A stretch of DNA of 5,959 nucleotides from Kiloniellaceae bacterium (GCA_021776195.1 JAJFGK010000144.1:1-5959); one strand, 5' to 3'; counted from the first letter of the stretch, positions 1-5,843 are shown. Notes: a model not told the origin generated them from the letters alone. Numbers and translations are program-made.

Positions 1-663
1 CTCCCAGTTGTGGGCGGCATAGGCCAGGATGTAGGCCATGGCGCGGCGCTCGCGCAGCACCGGCCGGAAGTCGAGCAGCCGGGTCGCCGGCCGCTCATGG
101 TGGGCGACCGGTTGCGGCCGGACGAAGATCGCCATGGCCAGCAGCGCCCCGGCCGGGCCGATGGCGAGCAGGGCGTTGGCCCAGCGCCAGCCGCCCAGGG
201 CGTGCAGTTCGCCGAGCAGCCAGAAGGAGGAGGCCAGGCCGATGGAAAAGGACGAGGTATAGAAGGCCACGGCGCGCGACAGCAGGCGTGGATCGATGCG
301 GTCGGTCAGAACCTTCAGGCCCTGCATATAGGTCCCGGCAAGACCGACACCGGCCAGCGCGCGCCAGGCCAGCGCCGACCAGAATCCTTCGGCCAGAAAG
401 GCAAAACCGAGCTGGGCGAGACAGGCAATCGCCGCGCCGGCGATGAAGACCGAGCGGCCATCGACCCGGTCGGTCAGGCTGACCAGCACCGGCACGGCAA
501 CCATATAGGCGCCGAAGTAGATGCCGCTGATCCAGCCGCTTTCGCTGCTGCTCAGGCCCCACAGCTCGGTGAAATGGGGCAGCAGCCCGGGAAAGGCGGC
601 AAAGCCCCAGAGGCTGGCGATCAGGATCGCGGCACAGAAGGCAATGGTGCGGGCGCCGGTCAT
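1..663 (-). CDS. MFS transporter, N-terminal part (gene continues beyond the left edge)
   Basis: This is a major facilitator superfamily permease of the inner membrane; its substrate cannot be read from the sequence. The reading frame is open from an ATG at 663 to base 1, giving 221 residues with no stop, so the C-terminal half is missing. Hydrophobic segments fall at about residues 7-29, 43-63, 72-90, 94-114, 132-152 and 160-181, the six helices of the N-terminal bundle. A cytoplasmic loop (about 182-208) and the start of helix 7 (YILAYAAHNWE) follow. The loop between helices 2 and 3 carries the family signature DRVDGR (residues 65-70, motif A). A short AGG lies 6 bases before the ATG, with a longer GAGGGGG further up. 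The gene is divergent from the dioxygenase at 809 and could share control with it. MFS membership is nearly certain; whether it is an importer or exporter is unknown. Confidence 0.9.
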   Translation of the reverse strand, partial: MTGARTIAFCAAILIASLWGFAAFPGLLPHFTELWGLSSSESGWISGIYFGAYMVAVPVLVSLTDRVDGRSVFIAGAAIACLAQLGFAFLAEGFWSALAWRALAGVGLAGTYMQGLKVLTDRIDPRLLSRAVAFYTSSFSIGLASSFWLLGELHALGGWRWANALLAIGPAGALLAMAIFVRPQPVAHHERPATRLLDFRPVLRERRAMAYILAYAAHNWE

Positions 664-715
664 GAGTCGCCTATCCCCCTCAGCAATGCGGTGACCTCGA
701 CACCCCAATCACGTC

Positions 716-737
716 ATCCCGGCCCCCGAGCCGGGAT
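716..737. repeat. GC-rich hairpin of dispersed-repeat type (REP-like)
   Basis: ATCCCGGC (716-723) and GCCGGGAT (730-737) form a perfect 8-bp stem around the 6-base loop CCCCGA. The preceding ACGTC gives the GTCATCCCGG...CCGGGAT form that recurs between genes in many alphaproteobacterial genomes (recalled, not searched). It sits between two divergent genes, so a terminator role is unlikely, and no T-run follows. A dispersed palindromic repeat is the best reading. Confidence 0.6.
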
Positions 738-765
738 CTCATACCGTCGCTTCGATGGGCCGAAG

Positions 766-790
766 ATTCCGGGTGGCCAGGACCGGTAAT
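766..790. repeat. Second, degenerate inverted repeat beside the 716-737 hairpin
   Basis: ATTCCGG (766-772) can pair with CCGGTAAT (783-790) if one T is bulged out, with a 10-base loop. It lies 28 bases after the first hairpin and has the same CCGG-based design, so the two may be arms of one decayed composite element. This matters for the dioxygenase start, because the longer candidate N-terminus (ATG at 755) would be encoded by this repeat. Confidence 0.35.
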
Positions 791-808
791 AGACACTCCC
801 ATGCGGCC

Positions 809-1771
809 ATGCCAGACTTTCCAATCGCCAATGACCTGACGGGAAAGACCTTGCCGGATACCGACCAGGATTTCGCGGTCGAGCCGCTGGATGCGCCGCT
901 CGGCGCCCGGGTCACCGGGCTCGACCTAACCGACCTCTGCATCCCGGGTCCACCGGCCGCGGCGCGGCAACGCCGTCTGGTCGACGCACTCTACCGCCAC
1001 CATGTCCTGATCTTTCCCGCTCAAGACCTGGATCCGGATGCCTTTACCGGCTTTGGCGCGCTTTGGGGCGAGCCCTACATCGAGACCTACGAGACCTTAC
1101 AGTTGCCGGGCCACCCGGCGATCATGCAGGTCGGCAACGTGGGACCGGCGTTGGCCGGGGAGGCCTTTCGCAACGGCGCCTCCTTTTGGCACACGGACCG
1201 GGCCTACGCGGCGGACTGCGACGCGATCACCATGCTCCTCTGCAAGGCCGCGCCGGCCGAGGGCGGCGAGACGCTTTTCGCCAACACGCAGGCAGCCTAC
1301 GAGGCACTGCCCGAGGCGGACAGAGCCGAGATCGAGGGCTTGGTTGCGGCGCATTGGTATGGCGCCGGCGCGCGCGAGGACTGGGAGCTGGGAGTCCATC
1401 CCATGACGCCCGAGCAGGCCGCCCGGTTGCCGCCGCCGGGCCGCCACGCCTTGGCGCGGCGCCACAGCGTCACCGGGCGGAAGGGCCTCTTCGCGGCCGC
1501 GGGGTCGGCCATCGGCGTGACCCGGGATGGCGAAGACCTGGACCCAGACGAGGCTGGCGCCCTGCTGCGCCGTCTCAAACTGCACGCGATCCAGGAGCGT
1601 TTCGTGATGCGCCACCGCTATAGCCCCGGCGACCTGGTGCTGTGGGACAACACCGCGACGCTGCACTACGCAAACCCGGTCGGGCCGCCCACGGACGCGG
1701 CCAGCCGCCGTCTGCTCTACCGCATCGTCGCCACCGGCCTGCCGCCGGTGCTGCGGGAGGACTCCCTCTAG
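809..1771 (+). CDS. TauD/TfdA-family Fe(II)/2-oxoglutarate-dependent dioxygenase
   Basis: A cytoplasmic non-heme iron oxygenase that couples 2-oxoglutarate decarboxylation to substrate hydroxylation. From ATG 809 it has 320 residues, a normal to slightly long family length. The iron triad is visible: H128 and D130 in FWHTD, and distal H286 in TLHY. T155 (GGET) follows D130 after 24 residues, as the family pattern requires, and R300/R301 and R305 lie where TauD binds the 2-oxoglutarate and substrate acid groups. The N-terminal VEPLDAPLGARVTGLDL is the usual family opening. An in-frame ATG at 755 would add 18 basic residues encoded by repeat-like DNA, so 809 is preferred. No good ribosome site is seen at either start, and a TTG at 851 behind GGGAAAG is a third option. 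The substrate is unknown; calling it taurine dioxygenase would go beyond the evidence. It is divergent from the MFS gene and convergent with lpd. Confidence 0.9.
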   Translation: MPDFPIANDLTGKTLPDTDQDFAVEPLDAPLGARVTGLDLTDLCIPGPPAAARQRRLVDALYRHHVLIFPAQDLDPDAFTGFGALWGEPYIETYETLQLPGHPAIMQVGNVGPALAGEAFRNGASFWHTDRAYAADCDAITMLLCKAAPAEGGETLFANTQAAYEALPEADRAEIEGLVAAHWYGAGAREDWELGVHPMTPEQAARLPPPGRHALARRHSVTGRKGLFAAAGSAIGVTRDGEDLDPDEAGALLRRLKLHAIQERFVMRHRYSPGDLVLWDNTATLHYANPVGPPTDAASRRLLYRIVATGLPPVLREDSL

Positions 1772-1824
1772 AGTCTTTCAAGAATTGCCGAATCAGATCG
1801 CCTCTTCGCTCAAGGAAGTCGCCG

Positions 1825-1855
1825 CCCCGGACAAACCCAGACGGGTTTTCCGGGG
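1825..1855. terminator. Strong hairpin in the convergent gap, probable bidirectional terminator or RNA end
   Basis: Left arm CCCCGGACAAACCC (1825-1838) pairs with right arm GGGTTTTCCGGGG (1843-1855) across the loop AGAC. This gives 13 base pairs with a single bulged C. It lies between the dioxygenase stop (1771) and the lpd stop (1923), where both transcripts must end. No T-run follows on either strand, so it is not a textbook intrinsic terminator. It may protect 3' ends or be a repeat that serves this role. Confidence 0.5.
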
Positions 1856-1856
1856 T

Positions 1857-1880
1857 GACGCCTTGGAAGACGCCTTGGAA
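1857..1880. repeat. 12-bp tandem duplication
   Basis: GACGCCTTGGAA occurs twice in direct succession (1857-1868 and 1869-1880) and is followed by GAAGAG, which starts a third, diverged copy. It lies just after the 1825-1855 hairpin, in the non-coding gap between the two convergent genes. The likely origin is replication slippage; no function can be read from it. Confidence 0.75.
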
Positions 1881-1922
1881 GAAGAGCTCTCCAATTGTGA
1901 AAGCGCGCTGGAGTTCTCCACT

Positions 1923-3332
1923 CTACATGTGGATCGCGCGGCCGTTGACCGCCATGGCGGCTTCCTTGACCGCCTCGCCCATGCCGGGATGGGCATGGCA
2001 GGTCCGCGCGATGTCCTCGGCGCAGGCGCCGAACTCCATGGCGATGACCGCCTCGGCCAGCAGGTCGCCGGCCAGGGGCCCCAGGATGTGGACGCCCAGC
2101 ACCTTGTCGGTCCGGGCATCGGCCAGGATCTTCACCAGGCCATCGGTATCGGCATTGGCGCGGGCACGGGAGTTGGCGGTGAAGGGAAACTTGCCGACCT
2201 TGTAGTCGACGCCCGCCGCCTTCAGGTCTTCTTCGGTCTGACCGACCCCGGCGACCTCCGGCCAGGTGTAGACGACACCGGGGACCAGGGCATAATTCAC
2301 GTGGCCGGCCTGCCCGGCCATGGTCTCGACCGCGGCGACGCCGTCCTCCTCGGCCTTGTGGGCCAGCATCGGCCCCGGCACGCAATCGCCAATGGCAAAG
2401 ATGCCGGGGACCGAGGTCTCGAAGTTTCCGTCGACCTGGATGAAGCCCCGGTTGTCCCGGGCCACGCCGAGGTCTTCCAGACCCAGGCCCTGGGTGTAGG
2501 GCCGCCGGCCGATTGCCACCAGGACCACCTCGGCGGCCAGCTCCTTGGCGTCGCCGCCCTTGGCCGGTTCCACGGTGAGCGTGACACCCGCGCCGTCGGT
2601 CTTGGCGCCGGTCACCTTATGGCCGAGCTGGAAGGTCAAACCCTGCTTTTTCAGAATTCGCTGGGTCTGCTTGGCGATATCGCCGTCCATGCCGGGCAGG
2701 ATGCGGTCGAGGAACTCGACCACCGTCACCTTGGCGCCCAGGCGCGACCAAACCGAGCCCATCTCGAGCCCGATGACCCCGGCGCCGATCACCACCAAAG
2801 AGGCCGGCAGCTTGTCCAGGTCGAGGGCGCCGGTCGAGGTGACGATGCGCTTTTCGTCGACCTCCAGACCCGGCAGCGGCGTCGATTCCGACCCGGTCGC
2901 GATCAGGATCTTCGCAGCCGTCAGGGTTTGGCCGGCACCGTCGGCGTCCTTGACCGCGACCTCGCCGACCTTGGGGATCGAGCCCCACCCCTTGATGTAG
3001 TCCACCTTGTTCTTCTTGAAGAGGAACTCGATGCCCTTGGTCAGGTCCTCGACCACCTTGTCCTTGCGGTCCATCATGGTGTCGAGGTCGAGCTCCACGG
3101 AGCCCAGTTTTACGCCATGGTCGGCGAGGTGCGCCTTGGCTTCGGCGTACTTCTCCGAGGACTGCAACATCGCCTTGGAGGGAATGCAGCCGACGTTGAG
3201 GCAAGTTCCGCCGAGGCTGCCACGGCCCTCGACGCAGGCCACCGACATGCCGAGCTGTGCCGCGCGGATCGCCGCCACGTACCCGCCGGGGCCGCCGCCG
3301 ATCACCACCAGATCGTAGGTCTTGTCCGTCAT
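1923..3332 (-). CDS. lpdA: Dihydrolipoamide dehydrogenase (E3)
   Basis: A cytoplasmic FAD homodimer that reoxidises dihydrolipoyl groups of the pyruvate, 2-oxoglutarate or branched-chain dehydrogenase complexes and the glycine cleavage system, passing electrons to NAD+. It has 469 residues, the normal E3 length, with no fused lipoyl domain. Visible parts: FAD fold GGGPGG (12-17), redox disulfide C44/C49 in GGTCLNVGC, NAD fold GAGVIGLE (183-190), second FAD motif GIFAIGDC (310-317), and dimer-interface H448-P449 with E453 as the catalytic His/Glu pair. The start is ATG 3332, with GAGGA five bases upstream; a TTG at 3353 would add seven residues and lacks such a site. HAHPGMGE replaces the usual HAHPTLSE, a change between the catalytic residues. 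No E1 or E2 gene is adjacent, so this copy is unlinked to a complex operon within the window. Confidence 0.97.
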   Translation of the reverse strand: MTDKTYDLVVIGGGPGGYVAAIRAAQLGMSVACVEGRGSLGGTCLNVGCIPSKAMLQSSEKYAEAKAHLADHGVKLGSVELDLDTMMDRKDKVVEDLTKGIEFLFKKNKVDYIKGWGSIPKVGEVAVKDADGAGQTLTAAKILIATGSESTPLPGLEVDEKRIVTSTGALDLDKLPASLVVIGAGVIGLEMGSVWSRLGAKVTVVEFLDRILPGMDGDIAKQTQRILKKQGLTFQLGHKVTGAKTDGAGVTLTVEPAKGGDAKELAAEVVLVAIGRRPYTQGLGLEDLGVARDNRGFIQVDGNFETSVPGIFAIGDCVPGPMLAHKAEEDGVAAVETMAGQAGHVNYALVPGVVYTWPEVAGVGQTEEDLKAAGVDYKVGKFPFTANSRARANADTDGLVKILADARTDKVLGVHILGPLAGDLLAEAVIAMEFGACAEDIARTCHAHPGMGEAVKEAAMAVNGRAIHM

Positions 3333-3337
3333 GCTGG

Positions 3338-3342
3338 TCCTC
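3338..3342 (-). promoter_or_regulatory. Ribosome binding site that fixes the lpdA start
   Basis: Read on the minus strand, GAGGA is followed by the five bases CCAGC and then ATG at 3332-3330. This favours the 469-residue protein over the seven-residue longer TTG start at 3353. Confidence 0.8.
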
Positions 3343-3530
3343 GCTGTGGTCAAGAAATTGCCGTCTATCGAATTGCAGAGCCGACTCGCGGCGCGATGTT
3401 AACTTGCCGCAACCAGCGGGCCCTCACAAGGCTCGCCCGCATGGGCTCGTCCTCTCCCCCGGGTTTACCCTCCTAAACTTCGGGGTCTTGCACCGGCTGG
3501 CCCGCCGGGCGAGGCTGCGACCGGATTGCG

Positions 3531-3536
3531 AGGAGG
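3531..3536 (+). promoter_or_regulatory. Ribosome binding site that fixes the start of the metallo-hydrolase
   Basis: AGGAGG lies five bases before ATG 3542. The frame is open further upstream (to about 3257), but that part overlaps lpdA antisense and has no family homology that I recognise, so 3542 is taken as the start. The rest of the 3333-3541 intergenic stretch must hold the two divergent promoters; I could not pick convincing -35/-10 pairs. Confidence 0.9.
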
Positions 3537-3541
3537 GCCCC

Positions 3542-4324
3542 ATGACACTGCAAATTGCCGAGCGCTGGTTCGAGCGGCGTCCGATCGACGACGACATCAC
3601 CTTGCTGTGGGAGCCCCATGTGGTGCCCCTCATGCGCTGCAACATCTGGCATGTCCGTGGCCGGGACCGGGATCTCCTGGTCGACACCGGCATGGGCGTG
3701 GCGAGCCTGAAAGAAGCGGCCCGCGATCTGCTGGACAAACCGGTGACCGCGGTCGCCACCCACACCCACGGCGATCATGTCGGCGGCCACAGCGAGTTCG
3801 AACACTGCCTCGTCCATGCCGCCGAGGCGCCCGACCTGGAGAGCCCGCCGTCAGGAACCGGCCTCAACACGACCGGTCTCTTTGGCGCCAAGGGTGTCGC
3901 CTATCTGCGCGAGGCCGGCTATGAGGTCGGTGCCGACGCTCTGCTGATTACCGCCCTGCCCCATGCCGGCTATGACCCCGATGGCTACAGGATCCGTCCC
4001 GCGCCCGCCAGCGAGGTCGTCGAGGAAGGCGACCGGGTCGATATTGGCGATCGCGCCTTCGAGGTCCTGCACCTGCCCGGCCATTCACCGGGCTCGATCG
4101 GCCTCTGGGAGGCAAAGACCGGGATTCTCTTTTCCGGCGACTGCGTCTATGACGGGCCACTTCTGGACGGACTGGACGATTCCGATATCGGCGACTACAT
4201 CGCCTCGATGAAGCGCCTGCGCGACTTGCCTGTCCGCGTCGTTCATGCCGGCCACGACCCCAGTTTCGGTCGCGACAGATTGCTGGAACTGATCGACGCT
4301 TATCTCGCCAAGCGCGACACCTGA
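3542..4324 (+). CDS. Metallo-beta-lactamase-fold hydrolase, MBLAC2-like (possible acyl-CoA thioesterase)
   Basis: A soluble two-metal hydrolase of 260 residues with no signal peptide. All metal ligands are present: H74, H76, D78 and H79 in HTHGDH, H181 in LPGHSPGS, bridging D200 in FSGD, and H238 in HAGHD. The stretches NIWHVRG, DLLVDTGMG, AVATHTHGDHVGG and LFSGDCVYDG line up with what I recall of human MBLAC2, a palmitoyl-CoA hydrolase. The resemblance also covers the inserted mid-region (about 95-160), so thioesterase activity is a reasonable guess. Other MBL activities, such as glyoxalase II-like, lactonase or another esterase, are not excluded, but the glyoxalase II C-terminal domain is absent. 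The strong AGGAGG sets the start. It is divergent from lpdA and ends 16 bp from the convergent pentapeptide gene. Confidence 0.9.
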   Translation: MTLQIAERWFERRPIDDDITLLWEPHVVPLMRCNIWHVRGRDRDLLVDTGMGVASLKEAARDLLDKPVTAVATHTHGDHVGGHSEFEHCLVHAAEAPDLESPPSGTGLNTTGLFGAKGVAYLREAGYEVGADALLITALPHAGYDPDGYRIRPAPASEVVEEGDRVDIGDRAFEVLHLPGHSPGSIGLWEAKTGILFSGDCVYDGPLLDGLDDSDIGDYIASMKRLRDLPVRVVHAGHDPSFGRDRLLELIDAYLAKRDT

Positions 4325-4340
4325 GCCCCGCCCGCTCTGC

Positions 4341-5429
4341 TCAGAGGACCGGCTGAAACCCTTCGGAGAAAACCGTCGTGAGGCCGGTCTCCGGCAAGGC
4401 GCCGACGCGCGCGCCTACAAAGCCGGCGCCGTCGAGGAAGGCGCCGTCGAACTTGGCGCCACGGATATCGGCGCCGGAGATATTGGCGCCGCGCAGGTTG
4501 GCGAAGGAAAAATCGCAGGCGGCCAGCACCGAGTTGCTGAAGTCGACCGCCTTCAGATTGGCAAAGGAAAACGAGACCGCGGCCAGATTTCGCCGCGAGA
4601 GGTTCGTGCCGGAAAGGTTCTTGGTGGCGAAGTCGGCACGCCGTCCGTCCCTGCCATCGGAATCGGCCCAGGTCTCATGCCGGAGCAGGTCACCCTGCAG
4701 AATGTTAACACCGACCGGCCTGGCCGGCGGTTCCGCGGCCATGGTCAGGTCCAGCGTTGACAGGTCGGTGTCTTCGACCGAAGCGCCGCGAAAATCCGCG
4801 CCATTGATGCGCGCGTTCTGGAAGTGCACGGCACTCAGTTCGCTGCCCACGAAGCTGGCATCCTGGAGATCCGCATTCCCGAGGTGTGCCCGCTCCAGGA
4901 CCGCGCCGGAGAAATCGACATTGCGCAGGTTGGCCTTGGTCAGGAGCGTGTCCACCAGGGTCGCGTTGCGAAAGGAGGCGCGGATCTCGTTCGCGCCGTC
5001 GCTCTGGACCTCGCTCCAGTTGCCGACCAGTTCTCCCTTGCGCAGGTCGGCGGACTCGAGCCGGGTGTGGTCGAGCACGGCATCGTCGAAGACCGCCGCG
5101 CGCAGGTCCGAGTGGGCCAGGTTGGCGCGCGAGAGGTCGGCACCGTCGAAACGCGAACCGAAGAGCAGTGCCTCGCTGAAATCGGCCTCGGTCAGATTCG
5201 CCCCGGCGAAGTTGCAGGCAATGAAATGCGCCTTGGCAAAGCAAAGGCCGGTGAAGTCCAATCCGATGATCGAGCAGTTGCGCAACACGACCCGGCGGCC
5301 ATCGCGCCGTGACGCGGCAAAGCGTCCGTGCACCGTCCCCAACTTGGCCAGGGCATCTTGCGTGATCGCCCGATTCTCCAGCACGATATTGGTGCTGGTG
5401 TCTTCGGGCTTGCGGAAAGTATTTTGCAT
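4341..5429 (-). CDS. Pentapeptide-repeat protein, three repeat blocks
   Basis: A 362-residue protein built of A(D/N)Lxx-type pentapeptides, which fold as a right-handed four-sided beta-helix. A non-repeat N-terminus of about 48 residues precedes repeat blocks at about 49-131, 150-228 and 266-342, followed by a short tail. The blocks are split by a loop at about 132-149 and a charged loop at about 229-265 that is rich in D, R and G. There is no signal peptide or membrane segment, so it is probably cytoplasmic. Qnr and MfpA use this fold to mimic DNA and bind gyrase, but they are about 190-220 residues, so that role should not be assumed. Function is unknown. The start ATG has AGG (5434-5436) four bases upstream and lies in an AT-richer leader holding a CtrA-type half-site. 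It is convergent with the hydrolase gene. Confidence 0.92.
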   Translation of the reverse strand: MQNTFRKPEDTSTNIVLENRAITQDALAKLGTVHGRFAASRRDGRRVVLRNCSIIGLDFTGLCFAKAHFIACNFAGANLTEADFSEALLFGSRFDGADLSRANLAHSDLRAAVFDDAVLDHTRLESADLRKGELVGNWSEVQSDGANEIRASFRNATLVDTLLTKANLRNVDFSGAVLERAHLGNADLQDASFVGSELSAVHFQNARINGADFRGASVEDTDLSTLDLTMAAEPPARPVGVNILQGDLLRHETWADSDGRDGRRADFATKNLSGTNLSRRNLAAVSFSFANLKAVDFSNSVLAACDFSFANLRGANISGADIRGAKFDGAFLDGAGFVGARVGALPETGLTTVFSEGFQPVL

Positions 5430-5494
5430 TTTACCTAATCTTCCTAGGGGCTTGCGAGTTATCCATGGATTTGTTTAACAGCCGAGTAAAATCT

Positions 5495-5502
5495 ATGGTT
5501 AA
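5495..5502 (-). promoter_or_regulatory. CtrA-type half-site upstream of the pentapeptide gene
   Basis: On the minus strand the eight bases read TTAACCAT, the half-site form commonly found in CtrA-bound promoters of alphaproteobacteria. It lies about 65-75 bases upstream of the ATG at 5429. A further TTAA is at 5475-5478, but the spacing between them does not make a two-half site. An 8-mer can occur by chance. Confidence 0.4.
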
Positions 5503-5515
5503 CCGACAAGGCGGC

Positions 5516-5533
5516 TGTTTCCAGCCGGAAACA
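5516..5533. promoter_or_regulatory. Operator-like inverted repeat
   Basis: TGTTTCC (5516-5522) and GGAAACA (5527-5533) form a perfect 7-bp inverted repeat around AGCC. It lies about 90-105 bases upstream of the pentapeptide gene start, and its right half overlaps the first CCGGAAA repeat of the array. It could be a dimeric repressor site or a small hairpin in a leader RNA; no regulator family is assigned. Confidence 0.35.
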
Positions 5534-5573
5534 TCGCCCGGAAATGGCCCCGGAAAATCGCCCCGGAAAATCG
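5525..5573. repeat. Array of four CCGGAAA repeats at 12-13 bp spacing
   Basis: CCGGAAA occurs at 5525, 5538, 5550 and 5563, giving steps of 13, 12 and 13 bases. The last two copies are identical 13-mers, CCCCGGAAAATCG, at 5548-5560 and 5561-5573. The first two are diverged. The regular step, slightly over one DNA turn, is like an iteron or cooperative regulator array, though slippage duplication explains it equally well. Confidence 0.65.
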
Positions 5574-5733
5574 CACGACCGGTTTGGAGCTTCGCGCTTA
5601 CCGGCCCGGTCGAAAGGTAAATCGGTCGCCTGCGACCGGCGACCTCGCCCCGCGACACGGTACCCGTGCCGATCCGCAGTGACGATAGGCCTTGAGACCG
5701 CGGGGCGCTGCCGGCCCGCGGAACGTCGGCATG

Positions 5734-5749
5734 TTAACCAAGCGTTAAC
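5734..5749 (+). promoter_or_regulatory. Full CtrA-type binding site
   Basis: TTAACCAAGCGTTAAC matches the CtrA consensus TTAA-N7-TTAAC exactly. The repeated GTTAACCA (5733-5740 and 5744-5751) is what builds it. It is about 305 bases upstream of the pentapeptide gene and 95 bases upstream of a possible rightward start at 5844, so the target gene is uncertain. Confidence 0.5.
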
Positions 5750-5843
5750 CACCACCTCCGCAAGGTGTTCTCGCCAGGCGGTCGGCCCACCCGATTCGCG
5801 CCGTCAGGCCCGCTAATGCCAATGAGCGTGAATAGGAACCCAT

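Larger units (their letters stand above)
5430..5843. other. Non-coding region rich in control-like sequence upstream of the pentapeptide gene
   Basis: About 414 bp with no convincing gene. The possible frames here (for example 5544-5816 plus and 5459-5755 minus) give Arg/Pro-rich translations of no recognisable family and lack ribosome sites. From left to right it holds an AT-richer leader (5430-5505) with a 10-bp palindrome ATCCATGGAT (5461-5470) and a CtrA-type half-site. Then come an operator-like inverted repeat, an array of CCGGAAA repeats, short hairpins at 5623-5638, 5656-5668 and 5698-5721, and a full CtrA-type site. It probably contains the promoter of the pentapeptide gene and possibly one for a rightward gene beyond the window. 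No clear sigma-70 promoter was found. Confidence 0.6.

Noticed and set aside
10..789. 259-codon plus-strand frame opposite the MFS gene
   Set aside because: Its translation is Gly/Gln/Ala-rich with no domain, while the opposite strand encodes a clear set of membrane helices.
809..1771. Naming the dioxygenase tauD (taurine dioxygenase)
   Set aside because: No tauABC transporter genes are adjacent, and the conserved residues are those shared by the whole family, so substrate identity is not supported.
3399..3402. CtrA site upstream of lpdA (TTAA at 3399)
   Set aside because: No second TTAA lies at the required seven-base spacing, and the flanks do not match the TTAACCAT half-site.
1785..3476. 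563-codon open frame on the plus strand opposite lpdA
   Set aside because: It is the antisense shadow of a clear E3 gene, with Gly/His/Asp-rich nonsense translation and no family motif. Long antisense frames are usual in GC-rich coding DNA.
3481..3541. Riboswitch or attenuator upstream of the metallo-hydrolase
   Set aside because: Only short GC stems such as GCCC-GCC-GGGC are seen, with no recognisable aptamer pattern or T-run.
4341..5429. Qnr/MfpA quinolone-resistance protein
   Set aside because: It is far longer than those proteins, has three interrupted blocks and lacks their compact layout. Only the fold is shared.
4378..5478. 366-codon plus-strand frame opposite the pentapeptide gene
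   Set aside because: It mirrors the five-residue periodicity of the true gene as Ser/Ala/Arg-rich sequence and has no ribosome site.
5459..5502. Replication origin (TTATCCATG resembling a DnaA box, with CtrA-type sites nearby)
   Set aside because: Only one box with 7 of 9 matches, no cluster of DnaA boxes, and no origin-linked genes such as hemE, parAB, dnaA or gidA in the window.
5459..5755. 98-codon minus frame, and the 5544-5816 plus and 5431-5658 minus frames, as small genes
   Set aside because: The translations are Arg/Pro-rich without family features, lack ribosome sites and overlap the repeat array and CtrA-type sites.
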